A DNA stretch of 64,000 bases from Bacillota bacterium (GTDB taxonomy: Bacteria; Bacillota; Clostridia; Lachnospirales; Lachnospiraceae): positions 186,001 through 250,000 of the forward strand of contig JAEYOQ010000059.1 of the NCBI GenBank assembly GCA_023411555.1, read 5' to 3'. Below the pieces are notes generated by a model. That model did not search any database and was not told the origin of the DNA. It saw nothing but the letters and a program-made list of their open reading frames with translations. Made by a program: the position numbers and the translations under genes. Shown here piece by piece: positions 43,768 to 52,412 of the stretch (positions within the stretch are counted from its first letter, which is position 1; each line of letters starts with the position of its first letter).

Positions 43768-45141
43768 TTGGCAGAATTATCATGGCTTAAATTGTCAGAG
43801 TTTCTTGAAGTAGAATTGATGGAAGCAAGGGATGAAGGAAAGAAGACCGAAGGTTTTAATCAAAAGGTAATGGATATTGAAGCAATGGAGGATGGACCCA
43901 GGAAGGAAGCGTTAGCGGGAGCCTTGCTCGATGAACTGACTGGTCTGCCCATAGAAGCAGAATTCGGCTATATGGAGCCATCTGATTTGGAAGGGATAAA
44001 GGCGGCGAGAGCTCATCAGGAGCTACAGTCTCTGTTAGTTAAGGACGGTCAGGATGAACGAGGCTTGTATAATAAAATCTATGGTGCCTGGCTTGGAAGG
44101 TGTGCCGGTTGCCTGTTGGGACAGCCGGTAGAGGGCTGGAGCAGATCCAGGATTGAAACCTTTCTTAAGGGTACGGATAATTTTCCATTAGTACGTTACA
44201 TGTCATCCCAGGTGCCAGAGGATATTAAGAGGGAATGTGAGGTATCAGATTATCCGGGGGTGTATGGCAATGCTAAGAAGGGTTGGATCAATAATGTTGA
44301 TTGCATGCCCGAGGATGATGATACCAATTATACGATAATCGGACTGAAAATTGTTGAGAAGTATGGGATTGACTTTACACCGGATAACGTGGCGGAGTGC
44401 TGGCTTGATCATCTGCCCATATTGCATACCTGTACAGCGGAAAGGGTGGCCTATCGAAATCTGGTGAATTTGATTATGCCTCCGAATTCGGCAGGCTATA
44501 GAAATCCCTACAGAGAGTGGATCGGAGCCCAGATACGAGCTGATTTCTTTGGATATATTGCACCCGGTAATCCGGAGCTCAGCGCATCTATGGCCTTTAA
44601 AGATGCTTCAATCTCCCATACCAAAAACGGTATCTATGGCGAGATGTTTATCGCTGCAATGCTCTCTGCTGCCGCTGTAATTGATGATGTTGAGAAGATT
44701 ATCGACACTGGCCTATCTGTGATTCCGAAAGCATCCCGATTGCATAATAGAATCCAAACGGTACTAGAGTGGAAGAGAGCCGGTGTCGGTCAGGAGGAAG
44801 TAATTAATCGGATCCATAAGCAATATGATGAATGGAATCCTCATGATTGGTGCCATACAATACCGAATGCGATGATTGTTTGCATCGGTTTATTATATGG
44901 AGGCCTTGACTTTGGAAGTTCTATAGGAATCGCTGTTATGGCAGGATTTGATACGGACTGCAATGGGGCAACCGTAGGCTCCATTCTGGGGATGCTTCAC
45001 GGAGCGAATTCTCTTCCTGATTCCTGGATAAAGCCTCTGAACAATCAGTTGAAATCAGGGATTGATGGCTTTACCCAGGTGGAAATATCAGAGCTCGCAC
45101 TCCGGACTATGAGGATAGCCCAAAGAACGAAAAATCAATAG
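43768..45141 (+). CDS. ADP-ribosylglycohydrolase-family protein
   Basis: This 457-residue protein has an N-terminal extension of about 105 residues and then an ADP-ribosylglycohydrolase domain. The domain motifs are YGAWLGRCAGCLLGQPVEGW, PEDDDTNYTIIGL (first metal cluster), DASISHTKNGIYGEMF and GFDTDCNGATVGSILGML (second metal cluster). The Asp residues that bind two metal ions are intact, so it should be an active hydrolase. In bacteria the family cleaves ADP-ribose or similar N- and O-glycosidic bonds. TTG 43768, eight bases after GGAGG, is the likely start; the upstream ATG at 43720 would overlap the preceding gene. It ends the sugar locus, which hints at an N-glycoside substrate. Confidence 0.87.
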   Translation: MAELSWLKLSEFLEVELMEARDEGKKTEGFNQKVMDIEAMEDGPRKEALAGALLDELTGLPIEAEFGYMEPSDLEGIKAARAHQELQSLLVKDGQDERGLYNKIYGAWLGRCAGCLLGQPVEGWSRSRIETFLKGTDNFPLVRYMSSQVPEDIKRECEVSDYPGVYGNAKKGWINNVDCMPEDDDTNYTIIGLKIVEKYGIDFTPDNVAECWLDHLPILHTCTAERVAYRNLVNLIMPPNSAGYRNPYREWIGAQIRADFFGYIAPGNPELSASMAFKDASISHTKNGIYGEMFIAAMLSAAAVIDDVEKIIDTGLSVIPKASRLHNRIQTVLEWKRAGVGQEEVINRIHKQYDEWNPHDWCHTIPNAMIVCIGLLYGGLDFGSSIGIAVMAGFDTDCNGATVGSILGMLHGANSLPDSWIKPLNNQLKSGIDGFTQVEISELALRTMRIAQRTKNQ

Positions 45142-45175
45142 ATACTAACTGAAGGAGAGAGCAGGTTGGCATGGC

Positions 45176-47074
45176 TTAGGTTCGAATATCAAAGGAATAG
45201 CGCCGTACATCACCCTCTGATATATTATCTTCAATGAAATCTTTGCTGAAATCCAATTTTTTATAGGATTGATTAACCTCACTATGAAAATTGTAGCCTT
45301 TTTTCGTTAATGCATCAGTGAGAGAGGGCATATATTCAGACACCAAGCTTTGAGCATCGTCATCCTCTATAAAGAACTTTGCCTGAATGTTATTATGATT
45401 CATGCGAATATGAATATTCATAGAACCAAGATTGGTCATATCCAGATGCAAAAGTACACTTAGCTCCTCTTTATTCTGCATCGCCTTCTTCTTGGTAAAG
45501 ACATATAATTCACTATGAACATCTTGATTCCTTAATTGCACCGGTAATTGAAGATAAGTGTATAGCCCGTTTAAGTCCTGCATAAACCGAAGATTTTCCT
45601 GAAGGTTTTTTATAGGCTCCTGAAGACGGGCTTCTTCTTTCATTGGAATTTCATTGGTTAAAGCAGAGAGCCGTTCCATATCCTCCAGGAGGCTTTCATA
45701 GAGCTCTTTAATAGCTTCTTTGTCCGTCAACTTTTCCGGCGTAATGGTCCATTTGTCATGAAAGGCTTTCTCGAGTAGGGTCTGATACTCCGGTGAAGCA
45801 AGAAGCTTCTCTGCTATGGACCCATCCATAGCCGGGAGGCTATTCTTTAAGGTGAGCGCGAAATCTCTTGTGGTGATGGTTCCCTCCATAACCTGCTCTG
45901 CGATATGGCTCAGGGATGGATCGGAACGAAGTAGCTCTGCTAAGGAAGCCAGTTCCTTAGGATTTAGTAAGCCCGATATAGGCTTTTGCTGATCTATAAT
46001 ATGCGCAAGCTGCTTAAGTAAAGCGCTTTCTACTTCCTTGCTCCAAGTAGGTAGCATCTGATTTGGATCCGTTGGTAATCGCTGTTCGATATCGGGATAA
46101 AGTGCTTTTATATGAGAAAGGAAATCCTCACGGGACATAGTTCCTTGCTGAAGCTGTTCGAAAAGTGAGGTTAATTCACTTGTCGGATGGTCTGAAGCTA
46201 TTGATGACAGCTTACTATTACCAAGTAATATATCAAGCAAACCGTCATTCATCTTTAGTGCTTTGTTCAGTGTATTTGGACTAGCTTCCAGTAATTCTGA
46301 TGTAGAATCAGGGTCTATAAGTAGCTTTGCAACTTGGGAGGAAGCTTGCTCTGCTTCCACAGGTAGAGAAGCCTTAAGAGCGGGTGCTTCCTGATTCAAG
46401 GAAGACATAGGAGCTTGAAGTAGTTCAGATAGACCTGTTGTGATATCATGGATATCGTTCATCAACCGACTGGATCCGTTCTGGTATGCTTCAAATTGTC
46501 TTATATTAGCCGAAGTCATCGGAAGATTGTTCTTATACATAAGTACCAGGGTCAGAGGTGAGGCCTCTCGGTTGGTATGGGATAAGCGAACTAAGGTCTG
46601 AAGGGTCTGTTTATCCACCGGCATGGTATGCTTTAGAAGCACCTCTACAATTGCCCGATTACGGTCATTCATAGGAAGACCAGAGGCAGTGAGAGCCTTC
46701 TGAATGGTAGTATCAGAGGGAGAGATGCTTTCGGGAATATACTTCATTACCAGACGATCTGAGCCTTCCTCGGTTACTATGAACCGCGCCTCTTGGCCTA
46801 TAGCTAGGGGAACATCGCCAGACAGCTTAGCATTTAGGATCTGTTTGCTTGGTTCCAGCTGTATCTTGATTTCATTATAACGGTGATCGAGAATTTGTCC
46901 TTTCACCACTTGCCCCTCCTTCAGCTCTATCTGCTTTTGATTGGATACTGACTGGGAGGAAAGACTTTCGTTAGCTTTATTAGCTTTGGCAGCTGCTTTA
47001 TTTTCTGAGATAGAACGGGCAATACCCGGTTTGTTCAGTTTTGATCGTGAAAATAATGATTGGTTGATATCCAT
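45176..47074 (-). CDS. FliK-like flagellar hook-length control protein homologue
   Basis: This 632-residue cytoplasmic protein has a Gln/Ser/Lys-rich start, a small beta domain at about 50-115 (ELKEGQVVKGQILDHRY), a long helical and low-complexity middle, and a C-terminal domain at about 500-600. That domain resembles FliK/hook-length-control C-termini: LPVQLRNQDVHSELYVF, then LSVLLHLDMTNLGSMNIHI and AKFFIEDDDAQSLV. Such proteins set the flagellar hook length and switch export specificity. No flagellar gene is adjacent, so it may be a second FliK-like protein located away from the main cluster. AAAGGGG precedes ATG at 47074. The region between it and gltB is divergent. Confidence 0.65.
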   Translation of the reverse strand: MDINQSLFSRSKLNKPGIARSISENKAAAKANKANESLSSQSVSNQKQIELKEGQVVKGQILDHRYNEIKIQLEPSKQILNAKLSGDVPLAIGQEARFIVTEEGSDRLVMKYIPESISPSDTTIQKALTASGLPMNDRNRAIVEVLLKHTMPVDKQTLQTLVRLSHTNREASPLTLVLMYKNNLPMTSANIRQFEAYQNGSSRLMNDIHDITTGLSELLQAPMSSLNQEAPALKASLPVEAEQASSQVAKLLIDPDSTSELLEASPNTLNKALKMNDGLLDILLGNSKLSSIASDHPTSELTSLFEQLQQGTMSREDFLSHIKALYPDIEQRLPTDPNQMLPTWSKEVESALLKQLAHIIDQQKPISGLLNPKELASLAELLRSDPSLSHIAEQVMEGTITTRDFALTLKNSLPAMDGSIAEKLLASPEYQTLLEKAFHDKWTITPEKLTDKEAIKELYESLLEDMERLSALTNEIPMKEEARLQEPIKNLQENLRFMQDLNGLYTYLQLPVQLRNQDVHSELYVFTKKKAMQNKEELSVLLHLDMTNLGSMNIHIRMNHNNIQAKFFIEDDDAQSLVSEYMPSLTDALTKKGYNFHSEVNQSYKKLDFSKDFIEDNISEGDVRRYSFDIRT

Positions 47075-47293
47075 TGGCCTGCCCCTTTCTTTTCGTTCTT
47101 TATTTTATATCGACTTATTGTTAAGATAAGTTTATGATAGCTTAATAACTGTTATTGGTCAAAAGGGCGATTATATCAGCTAGTATTTCTTAATAAAATT
47201 AAGATAACGAATGGTAGAACCTTAATTAATAATGTAAATATTGTTTATAATTTAAAAAATTAACCAAGATCCAAAAAAATGAATACTTTATAC

Positions 47294-47322
47294 TTGCATT
47301 ATGCATAAATATATAATATAAT
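47294..47322 (+). promoter_or_regulatory. Promoter of gltB
   Basis: TTGCAT (47294-47299) and TATAAT (47317-47322) have 17-base spacing. The interval 47075-47293 is AT-rich and presumably holds the promoter of the divergent FliK-like gene as well. Confidence 0.7.
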
Positions 47323-47338
47323 CAAAGCAATAAAACGA

Positions 47339-47383
47339 GGGCGTTTTTAGACTTATCAATTGATAAGCCTAAAAGCGCCCTTT
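47339..47383 (+). terminator. Attenuator-like hairpin in the gltB leader
   Basis: GGGCGTTTTTAG and CTTATC pair with GATAAG and CTAAAAGCGCCC around the centre AATT, followed by TTTG. The stem is about 18 bp with few mismatches and starts some 10 bases after the predicted transcript start, so it may limit read-through into gltB. Confidence 0.65.
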
Positions 47384-47394
47384 GTAGTTCATAG

Positions 47395-47426
47395 CAATAG
47401 GAAGTTCGCGCGCGTGTCTTCTATTG
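47395..47426 (-). repeat. Inverted copy of the CAATAG/CTATTG hairpin repeat
   Basis: On the minus strand this reads ACAATAGAAGACACGCGCGC and ends in CTTCCTATTG. The copy at 28958-28991 has ACAATAGAAAACACGCTTCG and ends in CTTATCTATTG. Confidence 0.6.
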
Positions 47427-47500
47427 TATCATAGGAAATGAGTTCATATTGGAAACGAAGAAATAGTGATTTAAATATAAAGAAAAGGATGTCGGTAATT

Positions 47501-50500
47501 ATGATGGATAGCATCAGAGAAGAAATTAATCAAATTCCTCAAGGCCTGTATGACCCTCGTTTTGAGCATGACAATTGCGGTATCGGTGCGGTTGTACATA
47601 TGAAGGGGGTTAAAACCCATGAGACTGTTGTAAATGCTTTGAAGATTGTAGAGAACCTGGAGCATCGTGCCGGAAAGGATGCCAATGGACAGACCGGTGA
47701 TGGTGTTGGAATATTGCTTCAAATATCTCATAAGTTCTTTGCAAAGGTAGCAAAGCCACTGGGGATTGAATTGGGTTCAGAGCGGGAATATGGAGTAGGC
47801 ATGTTTTTCTTTCCTCAGGATGAACTGAGCCGAAATCAAGCTAAGAAAATGTTCGAGATTATCGTCGAGAAAGAAGGAATGAAATTCCTGGGCTGGAGAG
47901 AGGTACCTACCCGACCGGCTACACTGGGTGAAAGAGCCGTAGAATGTATGCCACACATTCTGCAGTGTTTTATCAAGAAGCCAGCAAATGTAGCAAAAGG
48001 TCTTGACTTTGATCGTAAGCTTTATATAGCAAGAAGGATTTTTGAGCAAAGCAATGATAATACCTATGTTGTTTCCTTATCCAGCAGAACAATTGTCTAT
48101 AAGGGAATGTTCTTAGTAAAACAGCTTCGCCTCTTCTTTGAAGATCTTCAGGATGAGTATTATGAGAGTGCGATCGCAATTGTCCATTCTAGGTTTTCAA
48201 CCAATACGAATCCTAGTTGGCAGAGGGCGCATCCGAACCGCCTTATCGTTCACAATGGTGAGATTAATACAATTCGTGGTAACGCAGATAAGATGCTGGC
48301 CAGAGAAGAAACCATGGAATCTGAGCATCTGAAGGGTGAGCTTCATAAGGTGCTTCCGGTAGTTAATACAGAAGGCTCTGACTCAGCTATGCTAGATAAT
48401 ACTCTGGAGTTCTTAGTAATGAGCGGTATGGAGCTTCCTCTTGCAGTCATGATAACCATACCTGAGCCCTGGAGCAACGACTCAGCGATCAGCAGGGAGA
48501 AAGCAGACTTCTATCAGTATTATGCTACTATGATGGAGCCTTGGGATGGTCCCGCATCGATTCTCTTCTCCGATGGTGATATAATGGGGGCAATTCTTGA
48601 TCGTAACGGACTGAGACCCTCTCGTTATTATATTACAAATGATGACTATTTGGTTCTATCCTCTGAGGTCGGAGTTCTTGATATTCCGGCTGACAAGATT
48701 ATAAAGAAGGAAAGACTCCGTCCCGGTAAAATGCTTTTGGTGGATACAATCAAAGGCTGTCTGATTGACGATGAGGATCTGAAGAACTCCTATGCCAAGA
48801 AACGTCCTTACGGAGAGTGGCTGGACAGTAATCTGGTGATGCTGAAGGAGCTTCATATTCCGAATAAAAAGGTGATTGAATATAGTGAGGAAGAATTAGC
48901 CAGACTTCAGAAGGCCTTTGGATACACCTTTGAAGACTATAAGACTACGATCCTTCCTATGGCAACAGGCGGGCAGGAGGCAACGGCAGCCATGGGGGTT
49001 GATTCACCGCTTCCGGTGTTGTCAAAGAACAATCCACCCTTATTCAATTATTTCAAACAGCTTTTTGCTCAGGTAACGAACCCTCCTATTGACGCAATCC
49101 GTGAAGAAATCGTAACTGCTACCTCTGTTTATATCGGAGAAGATGGTAATATACTGGAGGAAAAGGCCGATAACTGTAAGGTCCTTAAGATTAACAATCC
49201 GATTTTGACCAATACGGATTTACTTAAAATCAAATATATGAAGAAATTCGGCTTCAAGGTCGATGTTCTTCCAATGATATACTATAAGAATACCTCTCTT
49301 GAGAAGGCGATTGATCATCTTTGTCTGGAGGCAGACCGCTCCTATAAAGAAGGTGCGAATATTTTAATCCTTTCCGATCGTGGTGTAGATGAAAATCATG
49401 TGGCAATCCCTTCTTTACTTGCCGTATCTGCCTTGCAGCAGCATCTGGTTCGTACCAAGAAAAGAACTGCCCTTGCTATGATAGTAGAAAGTGCAGAACC
49501 GAGAGATGTTCACCATTTTGCCTGCTTACTTGGTTACGGTGCTTGTGCGGTTAATCCTTATCTGGCACAGGAGACAATTCGCCAATTAATCAATGATAAT
49601 ATGCTGGATAAAGACTATTATGCAGCTGTGGATGATTATAATAAAGCAGTGTTAAAGGGTATTATTAAGATAGCCTCTAAGATGGGTATCTCCACGATCC
49701 AATCCTATCAGGGCTCTAAGATATTCGAGGCAATCGGCATCAGTAAAGAGATAATCGATAAATACTTTACGGGAACCGTAAGCCGAGTTGGTGGTATTTC
49801 CTTAAAGGAGATGGAAGCCCAGGTGGATGCACTTCACTCCAGAGCCTTTGATCCGTTGGGCCTTAATCTGGATTTAACCATGGACAGTGCCGGATCCCAC
49901 AAGCTACGAAGTGGAAAAGAAGAGCACCTGTATAATCCGAAGACCATTCATCTGCTGCAGCAAGCAACCCGTACCGGAAGCTATGAGCTATTTAAGGAAT
50001 ATTCCAAGGAGGTTACATCGGAGCAGGAGAAGATTCACCTCAGAGGCTTGCTGGATATTACCTATCCTGAGCAGGGTATCGCAATTGACGAGGTAGAGAG
50101 TGTTGAATCGATCGTAAAGCGCTTTAAGACCGGTGCTATGAGCTATGGCTCTATCTCTAAGGAGGCACATGAGGCGCTGGCTATTGCCATGAACAGCTTG
50201 GGTGGTAAATCCAACAGCGGTGAGGGTGGAGAGAGCATAGAGCGTCTGAAGCTTGGCGAGGATGGTCTCAATAAATGCTCCGCAATCAAGCAGGTGGCTT
50301 CAGGACGCTTTGGTGTTACAAGCGAATACCTGGTGAGTGCAAGAGAGATTCAAATTAAGATGGCACAGGGCGCAAAGCCCGGTGAGGGTGGTCAGCTACC
50401 GGCAGAGAAGGTTTATCCTTGGATTGCAAAAACCAGACACTCCACGCCCGGTGTAGGCTTGATTTCTCCGCCGCCTCATCATGATATCTATTCCATCGAG

Positions 50501-52057
50501 GATCTAGCACAATTAATTTACGATCTAAAGAATGCCAATAAAAATGCTCGTATCTCTGTTAAGCTGGTTTCGGAAGCCGGTGTAGGAACAATTGCCGCCG
50601 GTGTTGCGAAAGCTGGCGCAGGTGTAATCCTAATCTCCGGTTATGACGGAGGAACTGGTGCCGCACCCAGAACCTCCATCTATAATGCGGGTCTTCCTTG
50701 GGAATTAGGTCTGGCCGAGACTCACCAGACCCTAATCATGAACGGACTACGTAAGAAGGTGGTACTTGAGACAGATGGTAAGCTGATGACTGGACGTGAT
50801 GTTGCTATCGCAGCTATGCTTGGTGCTGAGGAATTCGGCTTTGCAACAGCTCCCCTGGTTACCTTGGGCTGTGTTATGATGCGTGTATGCGATCTGGACA
50901 CCTGTCCTGTAGGCGTAGCAACCCAGAATCCGGAGCTTCGCAAGAATTTTAGAGGTAAACCGGAGTATGTAGAGAATTTCATGCTCTTTGTAGCAGAAGA
51001 GCTACGTGAATATATGGCTAAGCTTGGTATTCGAACGCTGGATGAATTGATAGGCCGTACGGATCTATTGAAGGTAAAGGAAAGCGGACTATTAAATGAC
51101 AGAGCGAATACCGTAGATTTAAGCAAAATATTAAATAATCCTTTTATTAAAGAAGGGCAGAGTGTTCATTACGATCCGACCCAAACCTATGATTTTGAAC
51201 TGGAGAATACCATTGATGAGACTGTGCTTCTAAAGAAATTCAAACTGAATGAGACACATGTCCAAAAGGTAAAGCTGGCGGTAGGGAATACGAACCGTAC
51301 CTTTGGTACCATTCTTGGTTCTGAGATTACCAAAAAGCATGGAACAGATCTGAAGGAGGATACCTTTGTTATTGAAGCGAAGGGAAGTGGCGGACAGAGC
51401 TTTGGAGCCTTTATTCCCAAGGGCTTAACCATAGAGCTGGAGGGCGACAGTAATGATTATTTCGGAAAGGGTCTATCCGGTGGTAAGCTGATAGCATATC
51501 CTCCGAAGGGAAGTACCTTTAAGGCAGATGAGAATATTATTATCGGTAATGTTGCTCTCTACGGTGCAACCAGCGGAAAAGCATTTATTAGCGGTGTTGC
51601 CGGTGAACGCTTCTGTGTACGTAATTCTGGTGCAATAGCGGTAGTTGAGGGTGTCGGTGATCATGGCTGTGAATATATGACCGGAGGTAGAGTGACGGTA
51701 CTTGGCAGGACCGGAAAGAACTTTGCAGCAGGTATGAGCGGTGGTATTGCCTATGTCCTGGATGAAGACAGTGACTTATATAAGAAGTTAAATAAAGGAA
51801 TGGTATCCTTTGAAGCGGTGACTGAAAAATATGATGTAATCGAACTGAAGGAAATGATTTCTGAGCATGTTAAATATACGGATTCAGCAAAGGGAAAAGA
51901 AATCCTTGAGAACTTTGCAGCTTATCTTCCGAAATTCAAGAAGATTATACCTCATGATTACAGACGTATGCTGCTAACAATCAGAATGATGGAGGAAAAG
52001 GGACAGGACAGCGAGCAGGCGCAAATAGAAGCATTTTTCGCAAATACCAAGAAGTAG
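47501..52057 (+). CDS. gltB: Glutamate synthase, large subunit
   Basis: It makes two glutamates from glutamine and 2-oxoglutarate, completing ammonia assimilation with GlnA. Domains in order are a class II glutaminase with the nucleophile in EHDNCGIGAVVHMKG (Cys26 before propeptide removal), the central domain, the FMN domain with GAMSYGSISKEAHEALA and the TGAAP region, and a C-terminal GXGXG beta-helix. The 3Fe-4S cysteines are at about 1124, 1130 and 1135 (CVMMRVCDLDTCPVG). From ATG 47501 the chain has 1518 residues, as in the family. Earlier ATGs at 47438 and 47489 are possible, but AAAAGGA at 47483-47489 fits 47501 best. gltD follows after 355 bases. Confidence 0.96.
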   Translation: MMDSIREEINQIPQGLYDPRFEHDNCGIGAVVHMKGVKTHETVVNALKIVENLEHRAGKDANGQTGDGVGILLQISHKFFAKVAKPLGIELGSEREYGVGMFFFPQDELSRNQAKKMFEIIVEKEGMKFLGWREVPTRPATLGERAVECMPHILQCFIKKPANVAKGLDFDRKLYIARRIFEQSNDNTYVVSLSSRTIVYKGMFLVKQLRLFFEDLQDEYYESAIAIVHSRFSTNTNPSWQRAHPNRLIVHNGEINTIRGNADKMLAREETMESEHLKGELHKVLPVVNTEGSDSAMLDNTLEFLVMSGMELPLAVMITIPEPWSNDSAISREKADFYQYYATMMEPWDGPASILFSDGDIMGAILDRNGLRPSRYYITNDDYLVLSSEVGVLDIPADKIIKKERLRPGKMLLVDTIKGCLIDDEDLKNSYAKKRPYGEWLDSNLVMLKELHIPNKKVIEYSEEELARLQKAFGYTFEDYKTTILPMATGGQEATAAMGVDSPLPVLSKNNPPLFNYFKQLFAQVTNPPIDAIREEIVTATSVYIGEDGNILEEKADNCKVLKINNPILTNTDLLKIKYMKKFGFKVDVLPMIYYKNTSLEKAIDHLCLEADRSYKEGANILILSDRGVDENHVAIPSLLAVSALQQHLVRTKKRTALAMIVESAEPRDVHHFACLLGYGACAVNPYLAQETIRQLINDNMLDKDYYAAVDDYNKAVLKGIIKIASKMGISTIQSYQGSKIFEAIGISKEIIDKYFTGTVSRVGGISLKEMEAQVDALHSRAFDPLGLNLDLTMDSAGSHKLRSGKEEHLYNPKTIHLLQQATRTGSYELFKEYSKEVTSEQEKIHLRGLLDITYPEQGIAIDEVESVESIVKRFKTGAMSYGSISKEAHEALAIAMNSLGGKSNSGEGGESIERLKLGEDGLNKCSAIKQVASGRFGVTSEYLVSAREIQIKMAQGAKPGEGGQLPAEKVYPWIAKTRHSTPGVGLISPPPHHDIYSIEDLAQLIYDLKNANKNARISVKLVSEAGVGTIAAGVAKAGAGVILISGYDGGTGAAPRTSIYNAGLPWELGLAETHQTLIMNGLRKKVVLETDGKLMTGRDVAIAAMLGAEEFGFATAPLVTLGCVMMRVCDLDTCPVGVATQNPELRKNFRGKPEYVENFMLFVAEELREYMAKLGIRTLDELIGRTDLLKVKESGLLNDRANTVDLSKILNNPFIKEGQSVHYDPTQTYDFELENTIDETVLLKKFKLNETHVQKVKLAVGNTNRTFGTILGSEITKKHGTDLKEDTFVIEAKGSGGQSFGAFIPKGLTIELEGDSNDYFGKGLSGGKLIAYPPKGSTFKADENIIIGNVALYGATSGKAFISGVAGERFCVRNSGAIAVVEGVGDHGCEYMTGGRVTVLGRTGKNFAAGMSGGIAYVLDEDSDLYKKLNKGMVSFEAVTEKYDVIELKEMISEHVKYTDSAKGKEILENFAAYLPKFKKIIPHDYRRMLLTIRMMEEKGQDSEQAQIEAFFANTKK

Positions 52058-52075
52058 TATTGACGAGGCTGTGAA

Positions 52076-52267
52076 GGGTTTTGCGGGGAGGTAAATTATA
52101 TTGGTCGAATACTATCATTTCCCCTTCGAAGTTTGCTTCCTCCATCGCATCAGCACTTCCTACTTTGTGAGCAGGAAGCTGCTGGCGGATGCATAGTTCC
52201 GGAAGCAAACTCTCAGGGGAAACAATAGCTATTCTCCCAATAGAGTAAGCTCTCTATCGCAAAACCC
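52076..52267 (+). repeat. 192-bp imperfect palindrome between gltB and gltD
   Basis: Arms are GGGTTTTGCG/CGCAAAACCC at the ends, TTTCCCC/GGGGAAA and AGTTTGCTTCC/GGAAGCAAACT further in, and GCATCAGCACTTCCT facing AGGAAGCTGCTGGCGGATGC at the centre. It could fold into one long hairpin inside the gltBD transcript. No gene is present between 52058 and 52412. Confidence 0.75.
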
Positions 52268-52412
52268 ATTATAAGTCATCGACAATAGCTACGATGTTTC
52301 TGATATTTGCTCAGAATGCGACGTTGAAGAGACTGTGAAATAAGAATAATTAGGGCTTCTGGTTATTGTTTGGAATGCTACGCCTTATGTTAGGAAAGGA
52401 TATGATGTAAGT

